64,000 bases of DNA from Glomus cerebriforme (GCA_003550305.1 QKYT01000031.1:130408-194407), one strand, 5' to 3'. Positions 49,595 to 60,552 are shown, counted from the first letter of the stretch. The notes: a model not told the origin generated them from the letters alone. Numbers and translations are program-made.

Positions 49595-49849
49595 NTCAAC
49601 ACCATTAACCATAGCAAAATAACTAAACATAAAGTCAATACAAAATTTAGAACAATAACCCAAATCCTGACTGTTGTAAGGATCAAGAAATTTTAGGTTA
49701 GGTGTGTTTGGGTTGTTGTTTAATATAGTTAAACCATTGAAAGAATCATTAATAGAAGCATTATTAAAAATATAACATCCTTTTGGAACAACTTGAGGGT
49801 CGTCCCTTGGAATAATCTGATTATCTATACAACTTTCATTACATACCAT
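48819..49849 (-). CDS. Double WSC-domain membrane protein, frame broken by an assembly join
   Basis: Reads from MVCNESCIDNQIIPRDDPQ at 49849 through the first WSC domain. At 49595 a single N is followed by a 31-base repetition (49564-49594 = 49596-49626), shifting the frame. Past it the protein continues VDCRCGDKNALLSYIQVNDN to the second WSC domain, a Pro/Thr stalk (TNTPLPPTPPSNTPLPTRPS), one membrane helix and the tail NNDDPNKDDPNNDPNNEDPN. Ignoring the repeated 31 bases and N, the gene would be intact and almost identical to the copy at 54320-55315, differing only in about the first ten codons. Treated as a real gene damaged by assembly. Confidence 0.75.
49596..49626. repeat. 31-base overlap repeated across an N join
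   Basis: The 31 bases TCAACACC...AATAACTAA just before the N at 49595 recur immediately after it. This is what two contigs sharing a terminal overlap look like when they are joined without merging. Confidence 0.92.
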
Positions 49850-50889
49850 ATTAAATAGTATATAATTTTTAAAAATAATTTTTAATATTAAATAAGAGTA
49901 GAGAGTTTAGAGTTTGAAGAAAAAAAAAAATCATTTGTTGGGTATTATTTAATGTACACATGAGTTGTACAATATGATAAGTAAAAACATTTTATCTTTA
50001 GATGTTATTAAATTGGACGAAATTGGAGTCTTGGTTACCCAGTACATAATATTTAGGTCCCAAAGGTGTACAAGAGTACTATACATTATTGTTACATTGT
50101 TTCATTTTCTGCTTAATCTTATTCTATAAATCATCTTTGTACAATGTACAGTATTAACCCAACGAAAAAAAAAGGAAAATATTGATACACTGAAAAAACA
50201 AATGACCAATAAAAACCAACCAACTACAATTTTACTGTGTTATGAAATAACGTCATGACCATACAAGAAAATAAAATAACTTCTTTCCTTACGAATTTTA
50301 TTAATTTGTGTTAAAAAAATATTTCTAGATGAAAAGTTTTATAATATGCCACATTATCATTACCAAAATATCTTAAAAACCGTTGCTCATTTAAAGTAAA
50401 ATCATTTACTTTGAACTAATTTTTTACTTATGGATATCCGAATTTATCCCTTCACGAAATTATTTAATTTTATATAAATCTTCTAGATAAAAAATGCATC
50501 GTTATTATCCGGAGGACATTATACTTTTCAAGTTAGTCCGTTTGTCTTAGCGCGTAAAATTAACAAATAACAATGGTCTAGTATTATTATCATGTGAATT
50601 TGATTGCAATGCGGAAAAATAAATGAAACCTTTTTAATTGAGGGGGTGCCTTGAAATTTGATTAGATGATTAGATGATGAACTGAACATATTACCAAATG
50701 TAGTACCATTTAATATGTCTCATCACGTAATTGGATGTTATTAACCTGTTATTATGTCGTATAAACTGAAATATTAACTTATTTACCTTGGTTTAATTCT
50801 AACATATATTGAGGCAAATTTTCCTTTTATACAAACCATAAAAAATCGATTTTAAAATACTATATAAGTGACATTAAATTAGAATGCAT

Positions 50890-51306
50890 GTCTGAAATCT
50901 GTGACAGGTTTGTGGCGCAGCTAACCGATGTGGCGCAACAAAAAATCATAAAAAGAAAACCTTTTATATTAACATATAGCCTTTAAAAGTTACTAAATAT
51001 ACCTAATTTCGGCTGCTCTGCAAGTTTACTTAGAGTGTTAAAAGCAGTTCTTTAAAATATCATTATTGACAAAAATTTTATTTTCGTAAATCCATTTTTG
51101 GAAATGATCGGCAAAGACGGTAAAATCAATTTATATGTAAAGTCAAAAATGGCATTTTTAAACCTCCTTCCAAAGCATAAATAAACTTGCAGAGCAGTCA
51201 AAATTACATCTACAGTAAAAATTTAAAAAGCTTTATGACAAAGAAAAAAATTGGTATGTACTTTTTTGAAAAATTACTGCGCACAAACCTGGCACAGATT
51301 TCAGAC
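50890..51306. mobile_element. Foldback MITE with 28-bp inverted ends
   Basis: The left end is GTCTGAAATCTGTGACAGGT then TTGTGGCGC. The right end (51279-51306), reversed, is GTCTGAAATCTGTGCCAGGT then TTGTGCGC, one mismatch in the first 20. Internally GCTGCTCTGCAAGTTTA near 51008 and TAAACTTGCAGAGCAG near 51182 also pair, so the whole element can fold into a hairpin. Weak pairing continues a few bases outside. No coding capacity; target duplication not resolved. Confidence 0.8.
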
Positions 51307-52181
51307 GGGCAATTTGAATTTGTCGTCTTTTTTTTTCTAATCTAGTTTTATGTACTCCGATATTTGGATAGCCCATTTTTCCCCGTTCCTTTTTGTTTAC
51401 TTTCAACATTACCTATTTTGTATCATCTCTCTCTTGAATTTACTGAATAAAATCTTAAATTGTTGTTTGTCCTTCGTTAACATTATGCAATGTACTCGAC
51501 CAATTGATAATATAAATATTCACAGTTCATATATACTTGCCTTTTGTATTTTTATTCTTGTACATAAATCTTATTATTAAAATTCATATAATCTTTAATC
51601 ATTATTGGTTGGGTAAAATATCAATAAAAGACCGATATTCTCCAAAGTCCATTAAATTTAGTAAACTATTCCTTATTCAATTTATTGATCAAATGTGAAT
51701 TTACCGTTGATTGACATACCAAGTTTTATTAAAATTAGACATAATATATATATTAAGTTAACAAATGACTGAAATGAGTAAGCCATAATACCACTTTTGA
51801 TTTATAATTACAAGTTTTATCATTTGATTTATGAGTATAGGATCTGAGACTAATCTGAAAGCATCTTTCATGTCGATAATAGAATTTAAAGTTACTTCCC
51901 GAATAAAACAATGGGAAGATTTAAAGAATTTGAAGAGACAGCACTGTGATTCTTTTAAATCTTGATGACACCTGCGGAATAATAATTTCCCTTAATTCAT
52001 GTGACAAATAATGTGACTTCCGGAATAATAAAACCCAGGTGATTCCTTAACTCTAACCCTAAAATATAGTAAAATATTTATTATAAGAAGATACCTTTAG
52101 AGTGGTAACTCAAAAGAATCATTCATGAAGACTACACGAATTTTCTCTTTTCACTAAACTCACAAAATAATATCATTAAAA

Positions 52182-52355
52182 TTCTAACGAAATAATTATG
52201 GTGAGAAATACAGGAATATCTATCCAACACTTCTTATCATAAGATGAAGGAACATCACCCCCCACAAATCTGAGAACTATTGTTTTGACCTGAATTTTTA
52301 AGTCGTCCTACACTATTAAAGATATTACCAAAAAACATTGATTTCTAAGTCATAT
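52182..52355 (-). pseudogene. WSC gene relic, 3' part
   Basis: Parallel to the relic at 48141-48332: CACAAATCTGAGAACTATTG, TTTAAGTCGTCCTACACTAT and ATTACCAAAAAACATTGATT correspond to second-WSC coding words on the minus strand, but deletions and shifts remove any usable frame. Confidence 0.7.
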
Positions 52356-52723
52356 TTTAAGTGAAACCATAATTTAATTGTCATAGTGGATTTGAAAGAA
52401 CATTCCTTCTCCTGAGGTGTTTGAAAATGTTGTATAGTCATGAATGTAGGAGAAGCCCCGCCGGGTTTTGAGTATTTAATACTATGCAAAATAAGATTAA
52501 GTTCATATCTTCATTATAAGAACTATTTTAGAAATAAAGAATCACTACATTTTCACGTACTTAAAAAATAAATCATTTGCCTGTGCCATTTATCCATTTT
52601 TAATATAACGTTACGTCGATATACAGTAGTATAATGAGTATATGTATCTGTATCGAAAAAAAGTAATTGGTACGATTTATACATATTTAAAATTAAAGCG
52701 TTAGAATAATTTGGATCAGTCCT

Positions 52724-53100
52724 AAATTTAGAATTTTAATAGACTTTAAATCTATGGTTTCTTTTATTTACAGTAAATTATAAAAATTCTTGTCTATTTT
52801 ACATTTTAGTATACGAAATAATATCTTTTATAAGTGGTGACTATACAAAATAAAATAATATGAATTTTAATTGATTTGATTTGTCACATTAGAAAATGTG
52901 AATTAGACAAAAAAATTTGTTTATTTCACTTTCCTAGAAACCTAATTTAATCCGCTCTAATTCAGAAAATATGTTAATACAAGTTTATCTTTTGTAAGTT
53001 TAGGAAGCTCTTGAAAAATCTCAACATTACAATATATACAATCATTTATCATTTAATAGCAGCACTGTGATTTACACAAGAAAATTATCATGTCATGCTA
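52724..53100. repeat. Dispersed direct repeat of the WSC cluster, copy 2
   Basis: Near-identical to 41366-41759, with small indels. It stops mid-repeat at CATGTCATGCTA against the N at 53101, whereas copy 1 continues into the 3' end of a WSC gene. Confidence 0.85.
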
Positions 53101-53101
53101 N

Positions 53102-55095
53102 TTTTAAGACATGTGTTGTGTATTTATTTAAAAAATTATATGTCAGAAGAAACTTTTGTTTTATTAAAATTTATTATAATAATTTCTAATAAAATTTCTA
53201 TTTTTTTAACGAAAATTAATCTAACATTATATATCTTTATTAGCGTTAGATAATATTATTTAATTAAATGAATTATGAAGAAACTATGTTTAATAAAATA
53301 GGTTGTGGAGGATTTTTATTAATTATATATTTTTTTTTTTTTTGCGTTTTAACACAACTTTCTATAATATTTTATCATTTTATTTATTTAAATCTGTTTT
53401 GTTTTTTAATGATCGTCACTGCAGATCAATTTCAATAATTTTGAAACCCACAATAACTTTATGATGAATTTACAAATAATTTATTTTATTTTATTTTATT
53501 TTATTTTTGTTTACTTTAAACTGAACTAGATTTAAGGCAAATAATATGACTTTCGTAAAAATAAAAATCAGGTTATCTTTAACCCTAAAATATAGCAATA
53601 TACAGTAAATCGATATTATACAAATAATATCTTATTAAAATTCTAACGAAATAACTATAGTGAGAAATACAAATACAGGAATACCTAAACCAACACTTAA
53701 ACCAATTATTAAGGGGAAGGGACATCAGGAATAATTCACCCCATAAATCTGAGAACTATTGTTACTGAATTTTTTAAGTCGTCCTACTTTATTAAAGGTA
53801 TTACCACAAAAACATTAAGTTCTTGATTCTAGTTTTTAACATATGTTATGTGAAAAAATGTCGAGTATTGCCATCTCTTTGGATTGAAAGAATAAAAAAT
53901 AAACTAGTATGAATATGATGTGTATACAAAGATGTTCCTTCCCCTGAAGTGTTTGATATTTATTTACATCAGGTAGGAAAAGTCCCGTAGTACATGCAAA
54001 ATAACATACAAATTTATCTTCATTGTAAAAACTATTTTAGAAATAAAATAATGACCAAAGATCAACACGTTGTTACACTTCCTAAAATGTTATGTACTTA
54101 ACAACAAAAAAAAAATACAACGCTTTCGTCGATATAGATTTTTATTGATCAGTCTTAAATTTAGAATTTTAATAGACTTTAAATCTAGATTTTATTTATA
54201 TAGAATTCTTTTAATAAAATTGTGTGATATGAAATAATATTATAAATGGTGACTACAAAATAAATAATACGAATTTACCAATTTAATTTAAATTAAAGTA
54301 AAATATTATTTATAGAATTTTACGGCTTTTTCGAATTAGGATCTTCATTATTAGGATCATTATTAGGATCATCCTTATTAGGATCATCATTATTAAAATT
54401 ACTTCGTTTTCTATAAATTAAAAATCCAACCATAGTAACTATAATGAGAGTACCTAAACCAACACTTAATCCAATTATCAAACTTTTATGAGAAGGTCGA
54501 GTAGGAAGAGGAGTATTAGAAGGTGGAGTAGGTGGAAGAGGAGTATTAGTTAGAGTTCGAACTTCATATATACTAAGAAGCCATTCACCTCCACAAAGCT
54601 GAGAACTATTTCCTGGACAGCTAGCACTACAATCTACTGGACTTTTAAGGTGTCCTACACTAACATAGGAATTACCACAGAAACATTGACTTCTTGATTC
54701 TAACCCAGCATACGTAAAATTGCCTTCACGGCAATAATCTATACACCCATCAATTGTGTCAATTGGAGTATGACAATCATCTCCCAAGTTCCTTTGTCTA
54801 CAAACTTTGTTATCTTCAAAACACCCTTTGTAATGAGGAACATTATCAATATTATTCATTATATTTAATTTTTCCTCAAGAGTAATATTGGAAGGTGGGT
54901 TATAATCTGGCCTAAATGCATTATAAACTGTATAAAATCCATTTCCACCACATGGATAAGGTACCATTCCTTTATCTGCTGTAAGAATGCGACAGCGGAG
55001 ATTACAATTGTTATCATTAACTTGAATATAAGATAGGAGGGCGTTTTTATCTCCACAACGACAGTCAACACCATTAACCATAGCAAAATAACTAA
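53102..55095. repeat. 1,994-bp duplicated block, copy 2
   Basis: Counterpart of 47601-49594. It starts exactly after the single N at 53101. It includes the spacer, the WSC relic at 53642-53833 and most of the WSC gene at 54320-55315. Confidence 0.9.
53642..53833 (-). pseudogene. WSC gene relic, 3' part, in the duplicated block
   Basis: Same relic as 48141-48332, carried in the second copy of the 1,994-base block. Confidence 0.7.
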
Positions 55096-55315
55096 ACATA
55101 AAGTCAATACAAAATTTAGAACAATAACCCAAATCCTGACTGTTGTAAGGATCAAGAAATTTTAGGTTAGGTGTGTTTGGGTTGTTGTTTAATATAGTTA
55201 AACCATTGAAAGAATCATTAATAGAAGCATTATTAAAAATATAACATCCTTTTGGAACAACTTGAGGGTCGTCCCTTGGGATCTGATCGTTTATACAATT
55301 ATCTTCACATACCAT
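54320..55315 (-). CDS. Double WSC-domain membrane protein (intact)
   Basis: Single-exon gene of 331 residues. The first WSC domain (about 25-130) includes GCYIFNNASINDSFNGL and CRCGDKNALLSYIQ; the second (about 160-250) includes KGCFEDNKVCRQRNLGDDC, YAGLESRSQCFCGNSY and CGGEWLLSIYEV. A short Pro/Thr-rich stalk, one membrane helix (IIGLSVGLGTLIIVTMVGFL), a basic stop (YRKRSN) and an Asn/Asp/Pro repeat tail follow. The start MVCEDNCINDQIPRDD is hydrophilic and has an in-frame TGA nine bases upstream of the ATG, so no longer signal-bearing start exists in this frame. Carbohydrate binding is family knowledge; a wall-sensing or surface role is inferred. It is nearly identical to the assembly-broken copy at 48819. 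Confidence 0.9.
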   Translation of the reverse strand: MVCEDNCINDQIPRDDPQVVPKGCYIFNNASINDSFNGLTILNNNPNTPNLKFLDPYNSQDLGYCSKFCIDFMFSYFAMVNGVDCRCGDKNALLSYIQVNDNNCNLRCRILTADKGMVPYPCGGNGFYTVYNAFRPDYNPPSNITLEEKLNIMNNIDNVPHYKGCFEDNKVCRQRNLGDDCHTPIDTIDGCIDYCREGNFTYAGLESRSQCFCGNSYVSVGHLKSPVDCSASCPGNSSQLCGGEWLLSIYEVRTLTNTPLPPTPPSNTPLPTRPSHKSLIIGLSVGLGTLIIVTMVGFLIYRKRSNFNNDDPNKDDPNNDPNNEDPNSKKP

Positions 55316-57440
55316 ATTAAATCAATATAATATGGTTAAAAATAATTTAATATAAATATAAGTTATTTTAAAAAAAAATAAGTCGGAAGAGTTGAGTGTA
55401 GAGGGAGTTTGTTGGGATTATATTTTTAACATAATTATATTTCATCTCTTTTAAATAAAAAAATAAACCTGTATGCTCTTAGTATGAATTTGTGTATACG
55501 ACATATTTGTAATACTTTCCTTATCCTGAAGTGTAGGAACTATACGCCTATACCCAAAGCCCACAATAGATGAAAAATAAGGTTAAGCTGGTTTATTGTA
55601 AGAACTATCTTAGAAATAAAACTATGACCAATTATTATTGTACATTGTTACATTTCCTAAAATGATAAGTGCTCATCGCAGATAATCTATAAATTTATAA
55701 ATTTAAAAATTCACTGTCCGAAATTAACCATATTCCGAATCAAGTTAGTAAATTTTACGTCCCATTTAAGACCGGGTTAGTTTGGGACATGATCAAGTTT
55801 AATTATTATTAGTCCGGAGCGTAGCGTAGGACTATTAAAGACCAGGATCGGTGACACAAAATGTCCGTCTGTCCGCACTCATGTGATGCGGCGTGATTGG
55901 TTGTATTTGTTACACGCAAAACTCTCGCTCATGTAACAGCTATTTATTTATTTTAATTCGTTATTCACTTAAAGTATCATGTATAGGGCCTGCCTTTGGC
56001 AGGCCCTACACATGATCATTAATTGTGAGTCATATCTTAAAAGGGTAAAGGATTAGGATTATAGGATTATAGGATTAGGATTTAGAGGGTCAAGGTATTT
56101 GCTTCTCATGTGTAGCAGCAAGTGTTGATCAAATATTAATCCCTCCGGACTCAACAACGGTTCCTGGAAACGTTCCCTACCTAGTTTATTTACTATTGGT
56201 GACTATACAAAAATAAAATAATACGAATTTATTGATTTTTAAATTTTACGAAAAATTTTAGATGATGGCACATTATCTGTTATCATTACCAAAATATCCA
56301 AAAAAAAAAATCATTCGTGTTTCCCAAAATGTCGACGATTGGAAATATGTTTATCTCTATATAATTTAGGGTTAATAGGTACACTGTCAGCTAATTTTAA
56401 AAATCAAAAACTAATATGGGTTTCATATTTATTTTCCAATTAAACAAGTATTTCTATTGAAGTTATTGTGATCATTTAATAAATAGAATACAAGTTAAGG
56501 ATTTTATCATGGCCCTGCTGAATGGCAAATTCAATTAACATCACGTATTAATGTGTTTAGTCTCGAATTACTTATCATAGATATCTTATCAGTGGAAAAA
56601 ATAATGTAGTTTTTAAAATATAAATAATCTAATACGGAAATTTTTAGACATGAATTATGATGCTAATACTAGCCATTATTTTATAATTACGAACAGTCAT
56701 AAGAAAGAATCTTTAGCAAAATCAGTAATAGATTACTAAATATTAATTTCACTAATAACTAAATAGATATAAAACTATGCCATAAGATATAAGGAAAAAC
56801 TTTAAGCAAATAACTGAATAATTTGCATTCTCTATTGTTATTAAATTGTTCAATAATACTAGAAATAAAAGAATTTGTAGTATTGTTATAATTTCCTTTT
56901 TTTTCCATCTTAAAATATTTTTAAATTAAATATCTTTAAACTGCAACTTAGAAAGAAAAGGGTGGAATTAAAATTCCCAGAGAATCAAAATGCCAACTCT
57001 TCACGTTTTTTTTTTACATTAAATTAAATTACGTAGAACTATTAGATATTATTTCTTAAAATATTAAATAGTTTGTAATTTAATTTTAATACTTTGATTA
57101 AACTAGTCAGACAGAAAAGAATTAGAAAATTTATCTGGCCGTCAAATTATGTAAATCACTGACGTCATCTCGCCAAAATATCATATACAATACATACAGT
57201 CAATTCACATTCCTTAATATAAGAAAAGAGAAGCATATTCTTGACCTTTATACTTATTTGTAAAAGAAATACTTATATTATAATTAAAGAAAACCAATAG
57301 TTCTTTTCTCTTTGTCCATTTGTTTAGTTTAGGACGTTTTACATAAAAAGATTTTAAGAAATATCAAATAATCTTTTATTTATATATATATATTATACTG
57401 TACATGAATGTACATTGTTATTCACTGATCGATTTATTAA
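55316..57440. other. Intergenic region with a MITE
   Basis: About 2.1 kb between the WSC cluster and the ZNF830-like gene. It holds the inverted-terminal element at 55811-56161. The rest is AT-rich with no open frame of interest. Confidence 0.6.
55811..56161. mobile_element. MITE-like element with AGTCCGGAG ends and central hairpin
   Basis: AGTCCGGAG at 55811-55819 is mirrored by CTCCGGACT at 56153-56161. The inward left sequence AGTCCGGAGCGTAGCGTAGG then ACTAT matches the right end of the element at 12511-12672. Inside lies a strong hairpin at 55976-56016 (TAGGGCCTGCC, loop TTT, GGCAGGCCCTA, with flanking ATCATGT/ACATGAT also pairing). The AGGATTAT/AGGATTA units at about 56048-56080 repeat. 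It is much less AT-rich than its surroundings. Confidence 0.7.
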
Positions 57441-58742
57441 TTATAAAATTTTTTGTGCTCTCCAATCCATCCATCCATTCACAAAGTCGTCATCAATATC
57501 ATCATCATTTATATCATCAATATCATCATCATCATAATCCTTTACTTTTACACTATTATTATCTACCGTCATATGTTTTTCCCGACTTTCTTTAACACGG
57601 TTAGCAACATTTTTTAATTTTTCTAATCTTGCTAAACAAAGTTCTTGTTCACGCTCTTGCATTTCATCTCTATCTCTTTGTAACTGTTCATCATCAGCAT
57701 TAGAAATTTGATTACTAACTCGAGTTTCTTTTGAAATTTCTTTTTGAAAATTTATCCATTCTTGTTCATCTATTTCAGTTGTTGTTGAAACTTTTACAGA
57801 AGAATTATTTAATGAAGAACTATCAAAAAAGTCAGCAGGAAGAACAGATTTTTCTTGTACTATTTCTGTTTCTTGTGTAGAATTATCAATTTGTTGATTC
57901 ATCGTCGATGCTGTATCATCATCAAAGAAATCAGAAGGTAATTTGCTTGTCATTGTTGAAGTATCTTTCTCATCAACTGAAATATGTGATTCAAAGAAAT
58001 CAGATGGTAATTTGCCTGTCATTGTTGATGTATCTTCCTTATCAACTGAAATTTGTGATTCAAAGAAATCAGATGGTATTGTTGAAGTTTGAGATATAGA
58101 CTCAATTTGTTCAGTGGTTAATGAATCATCACTATATTTGACTCTTTTAACTCTAACTTGTTCTGAAACTTTTTCTTCTTCCTCTTCGGAATCATTTTCT
58201 TCCTCTTCATCATAACCAATTAAATTTTTTATATTATTATCAGTATTAGTATCATAAGAAACATTAATAGACGTATCTTTGGATATTGTTATTTTTCCTT
58301 CAATTCCTACAGACCTTTTTTTATTATTTACAGTAATTGATTCTCGTTCTAAATTATTAAAACTTGATTCTTTTTTTAAGATCGATTTTGGTTTAAAAAT
58401 GCTCGTCGTTGTTGGTGATTTTATTGAAGGTGCTACTTTATTAACGGCACTACTAGTACCACTAGATTCTATATTTAAAGTTTTTCCTTTCATCTCTTTT
58501 AGTTTTCTTAAAGATTCTTTATGAGATAAACTTAAAAGGTGAGAATTCCAAAGAGATTCATTTTTTATGATTACAGAACAAACTGCACAGGTAAGTTTAT
58601 TATTAGCATCATATTTTGCAAAACCATGAGTTATTCTTGAACTGGAAGACTGAGATGAGGAAGAAGCTGCCTCTTGTTGTTGACGCTGTTGTTTTGTGGC
58701 GGAAAAAAGACGTCTTAGTTCTTTGGCTTTTTGTGCTGACAT
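57441..58742 (-). CDS. ZNF830 (CCDC16)-like zinc-finger protein
   Basis: Single-exon gene of 433 residues. A coiled, Gln/Ser-rich start (KAKELRRLFSATKQQRQQQ) leads to one C2H2 finger, LTCAVCSVIIKNESLWNSHL then LSLSHKESL (about 50-80). The middle is acidic and disordered, with three near-repeats of LPSDFFES-ISVD-DTSTMT and the related LPADFFDSS. A coiled coil near EEQLQRDRDEMQEREQELCL-type sequence comes next, and the protein ends GWMDWRAQKIL, the typical C-terminus of this family. Human ZNF830 is a nuclear, spliceosome-associated protein also tied to DNA-damage responses; the same role here is inferred. It is divergent with the HIU hydrolase gene, with 152 bp between starts. Confidence 0.87.
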   Translation of the reverse strand: MSAQKAKELRRLFSATKQQRQQQEAASSSSQSSSSRITHGFAKYDANNKLTCAVCSVIIKNESLWNSHLLSLSHKESLRKLKEMKGKTLNIESSGTSSAVNKVAPSIKSPTTTSIFKPKSILKKESSFNNLERESITVNNKKRSVGIEGKITISKDTSINVSYDTNTDNNIKNLIGYDEEEENDSEEEEEKVSEQVRVKRVKYSDDSLTTEQIESISQTSTIPSDFFESQISVDKEDTSTMTGKLPSDFFESHISVDEKDTSTMTSKLPSDFFDDDTASTMNQQIDNSTQETEIVQEKSVLPADFFDSSSLNNSSVKVSTTTEIDEQEWINFQKEISKETRVSNQISNADDEQLQRDRDEMQEREQELCLARLEKLKNVANRVKESREKHMTVDNNSVKVKDYDDDDIDDINDDDIDDDFVNGWMDWRAQKIL

Positions 58743-58894
58743 TTTAGTAAAAATTTTTATGATATTAATTTTAACGCGATTGCTAAAAAAAATTCAAAAA
58801 AATTCCTTATTAAACTGATTAAAAATACTATTCACGTGATTTATTCCGATACAAACTCGTCAAATATTTTAATAAAAATATTTAATATCGTACA

Positions 58895-59456
58895 ATGTCA
58901 ACTTCTCTTGGTCCTATAACCTGTCATGTTCTTGACTCTTCACGTGGTATTCCAGGTAAAAATATTCAAGTAAAATTAGAAATTAGAGAATCTTCTGATA
59001 ACGATGGAACGGAAACTTGGAAAATTGTTGGACAAACGTAAGTTTTTAATTGCAATATTTTTTGAACATTTAACCTATGAATTAGGATATTTTTTAAAAA
59101 AAATCTTACTCGTCTAACTCTTTATTCCTTCATGAAAATATAAGTTATACAAATAATGATGGAAGATGTCCAAATTTAGTCTCGTCGGATTACAAGATTA
59201 CTTTGAACGACAATTCAAGCGCAATTTATCGTATCACTTTTTACACATCAAAATATTTCAATGAATTAGGCCAAAAATCATTTTATCCTTATGTTCAGGT
59301 AATTTAACATATTTGAAAATTAAAAATTATTTTTAATTTACAATATAATAATATATTTTACTGTAGGTTATTTTTGAGATAGCTGATCCAAATCAACATT
59401 ATCATGTTCCTCTATTAATTAGTCCTTTCTCTTACACTACTTATCGTGGAAGTTAA
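58895..59456 (+). CDS. 5-hydroxyisourate hydrolase (transthyretin-like)
   Basis: Hydrolyses 5-hydroxyisourate, the uricase product, in the purine-to-allantoin pathway; usually cytosolic or peroxisomal, tetrameric. Three exons, 58895-59037, 59145-59298 and 59367-59456, giving 128 residues. The start has ITCHVLDSSRGIPGKNI with catalytic His11. The middle has NDGRCPNL and the usual YRITFYTSKYF and FYPYVQVIFEI, and the end HYHVPLLISPFSYTTYRGS carries the second His pair and the C-terminal YRGS tetrapeptide that separates HIU hydrolases from transthyretins. It has no peroxisomal C-terminal signal (ends RGS), so cytosolic action is likely. Stop-to-stop distance to UTP11 is 90 bp. Confidence 0.95.
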
Positions 59457-59546
59457 AAAAAAAAAATTCCTGATTTTAAATAGCAAAATCCATTTATTTC
59501 GCTATATCAATTAATTTAACAAATTATTTGTCTCAATGAAAAAATT

Positions 59547-60552
59547 CTATTTCTTTCGTTCATTCTTCCATTTATATATTGCTAACCCATCTTTGTTTAT
59601 ACCAACTTTCTTTCTACGTCCTTTACCCATTAAATTTTTTTGAGTTTGTAATTCTTGTTCTACTTTCCTTAATTCTTCTTGTCTTTGTATACGAGCTGAT
59701 AATTCTTTATATTTTGTTAACCGCTTTTTATGTAATTTAAAAAGTTCGATTTCATCTTCTGGAGCCATTATTACCTCATTTTGCAATGTTTCAATACGTG
59801 GTCTATTAAACTTCCTATTAACTAACTCCGGTAAAGTGTTAAAATGCTTGACCGGATCAAAAGTTTTGACTATATAAATGAATAATATATTAATTCTTTT
59901 TTAAAAAAAGTAAAAAAAGTATATTCCTTCTTTAAATAAACTACCTTCTTCAGGAGAATCAACAAATATGATATGTTGTGGTTGTGATGACTTTATTTTC
60001 TCTTTTATTTTATCATCAATTTCCATTTCATCTCTAATGGATTCCGATTCAATAAAATGTAGTTCTCCTTCTAACTTTTCTATTTTCTTTTTTAAAATCA
60101 AATTAAATTAAAGATAATATTTTAAAACAAATAAAATAATTCCTAACTTATAGTATACCTTATTGCCTAGATCACTTTGAATTTTAACATATTTCAAGTC
60201 CTGAGATTTCATTAATTTAATTGCATCTCCAGATAAAGCTGAACCAGTTTCTAATACATGTACTCCGTCCTACAAAAAAAAAATATAGATCAATGCTATA
60301 TTATCAAATAAAAACGATCGCTTTGTAACTTACCTTTGTTTTTGAATTAATCATCTTATAATAAAATTCATCGGGATTTCTAAAATAAGCCTTTTCTCGG
60401 AGAGCTTTCAACCGTTCTTGTTTTGAATGATAATCTTTAGCTCGAAGAACATAATCTTTATGCTTTTCGAGTAAACCATATTTTTGTCTAGAATGTGGCT
60501 GTCCACGTTCTTTATGGTTCCTTCGTTGTATTGCATTTCGCAGTGAAGACAT
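59547..60552 (-). CDS. UTP11: UTP11, U3 snoRNP / SSU processome protein
   Basis: Nucleolar component of the small-subunit processome that processes 18S rRNA precursor. Four exons on the minus strand: 60552-60334, 60269-60159, 60086-59945 and 59869-59547, giving 264 residues. Signature N-terminus: [20 protein letters not shown] then [20 protein letters not shown] and [20 protein letters not shown]. Then [58 protein letters not shown] and a basic end with [20 protein letters not shown]. All the family blocks are present. It shares a 206-bp divergent promoter with proteasome alpha-2. Confidence 0.94.

Larger units (their letters stand above)
49850..54319. other. WSC-cluster spacer
   Basis: No intact gene. 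Contains a foldback element at 50890-51306, a WSC relic at 52182-52355, dispersed repeat copy 2 at 52724-53100, the N join at 53101 and the first part of duplicated block copy 2. Short frames such as 51350-51580 have no recognisable motif. Confidence 0.6.

Noticed and set aside
56040..56090. AGGATTATAGGATTA repeats as an internal telomere tract
   Set aside because: Units are irregular, few and not TTAGGG; they lie within a MITE-like element.
57404..58524. Plus-strand frames of 63-81 codons opposite the ZNF830-like gene
   Set aside because: They are complement shadows of its repetitive coding sequence.
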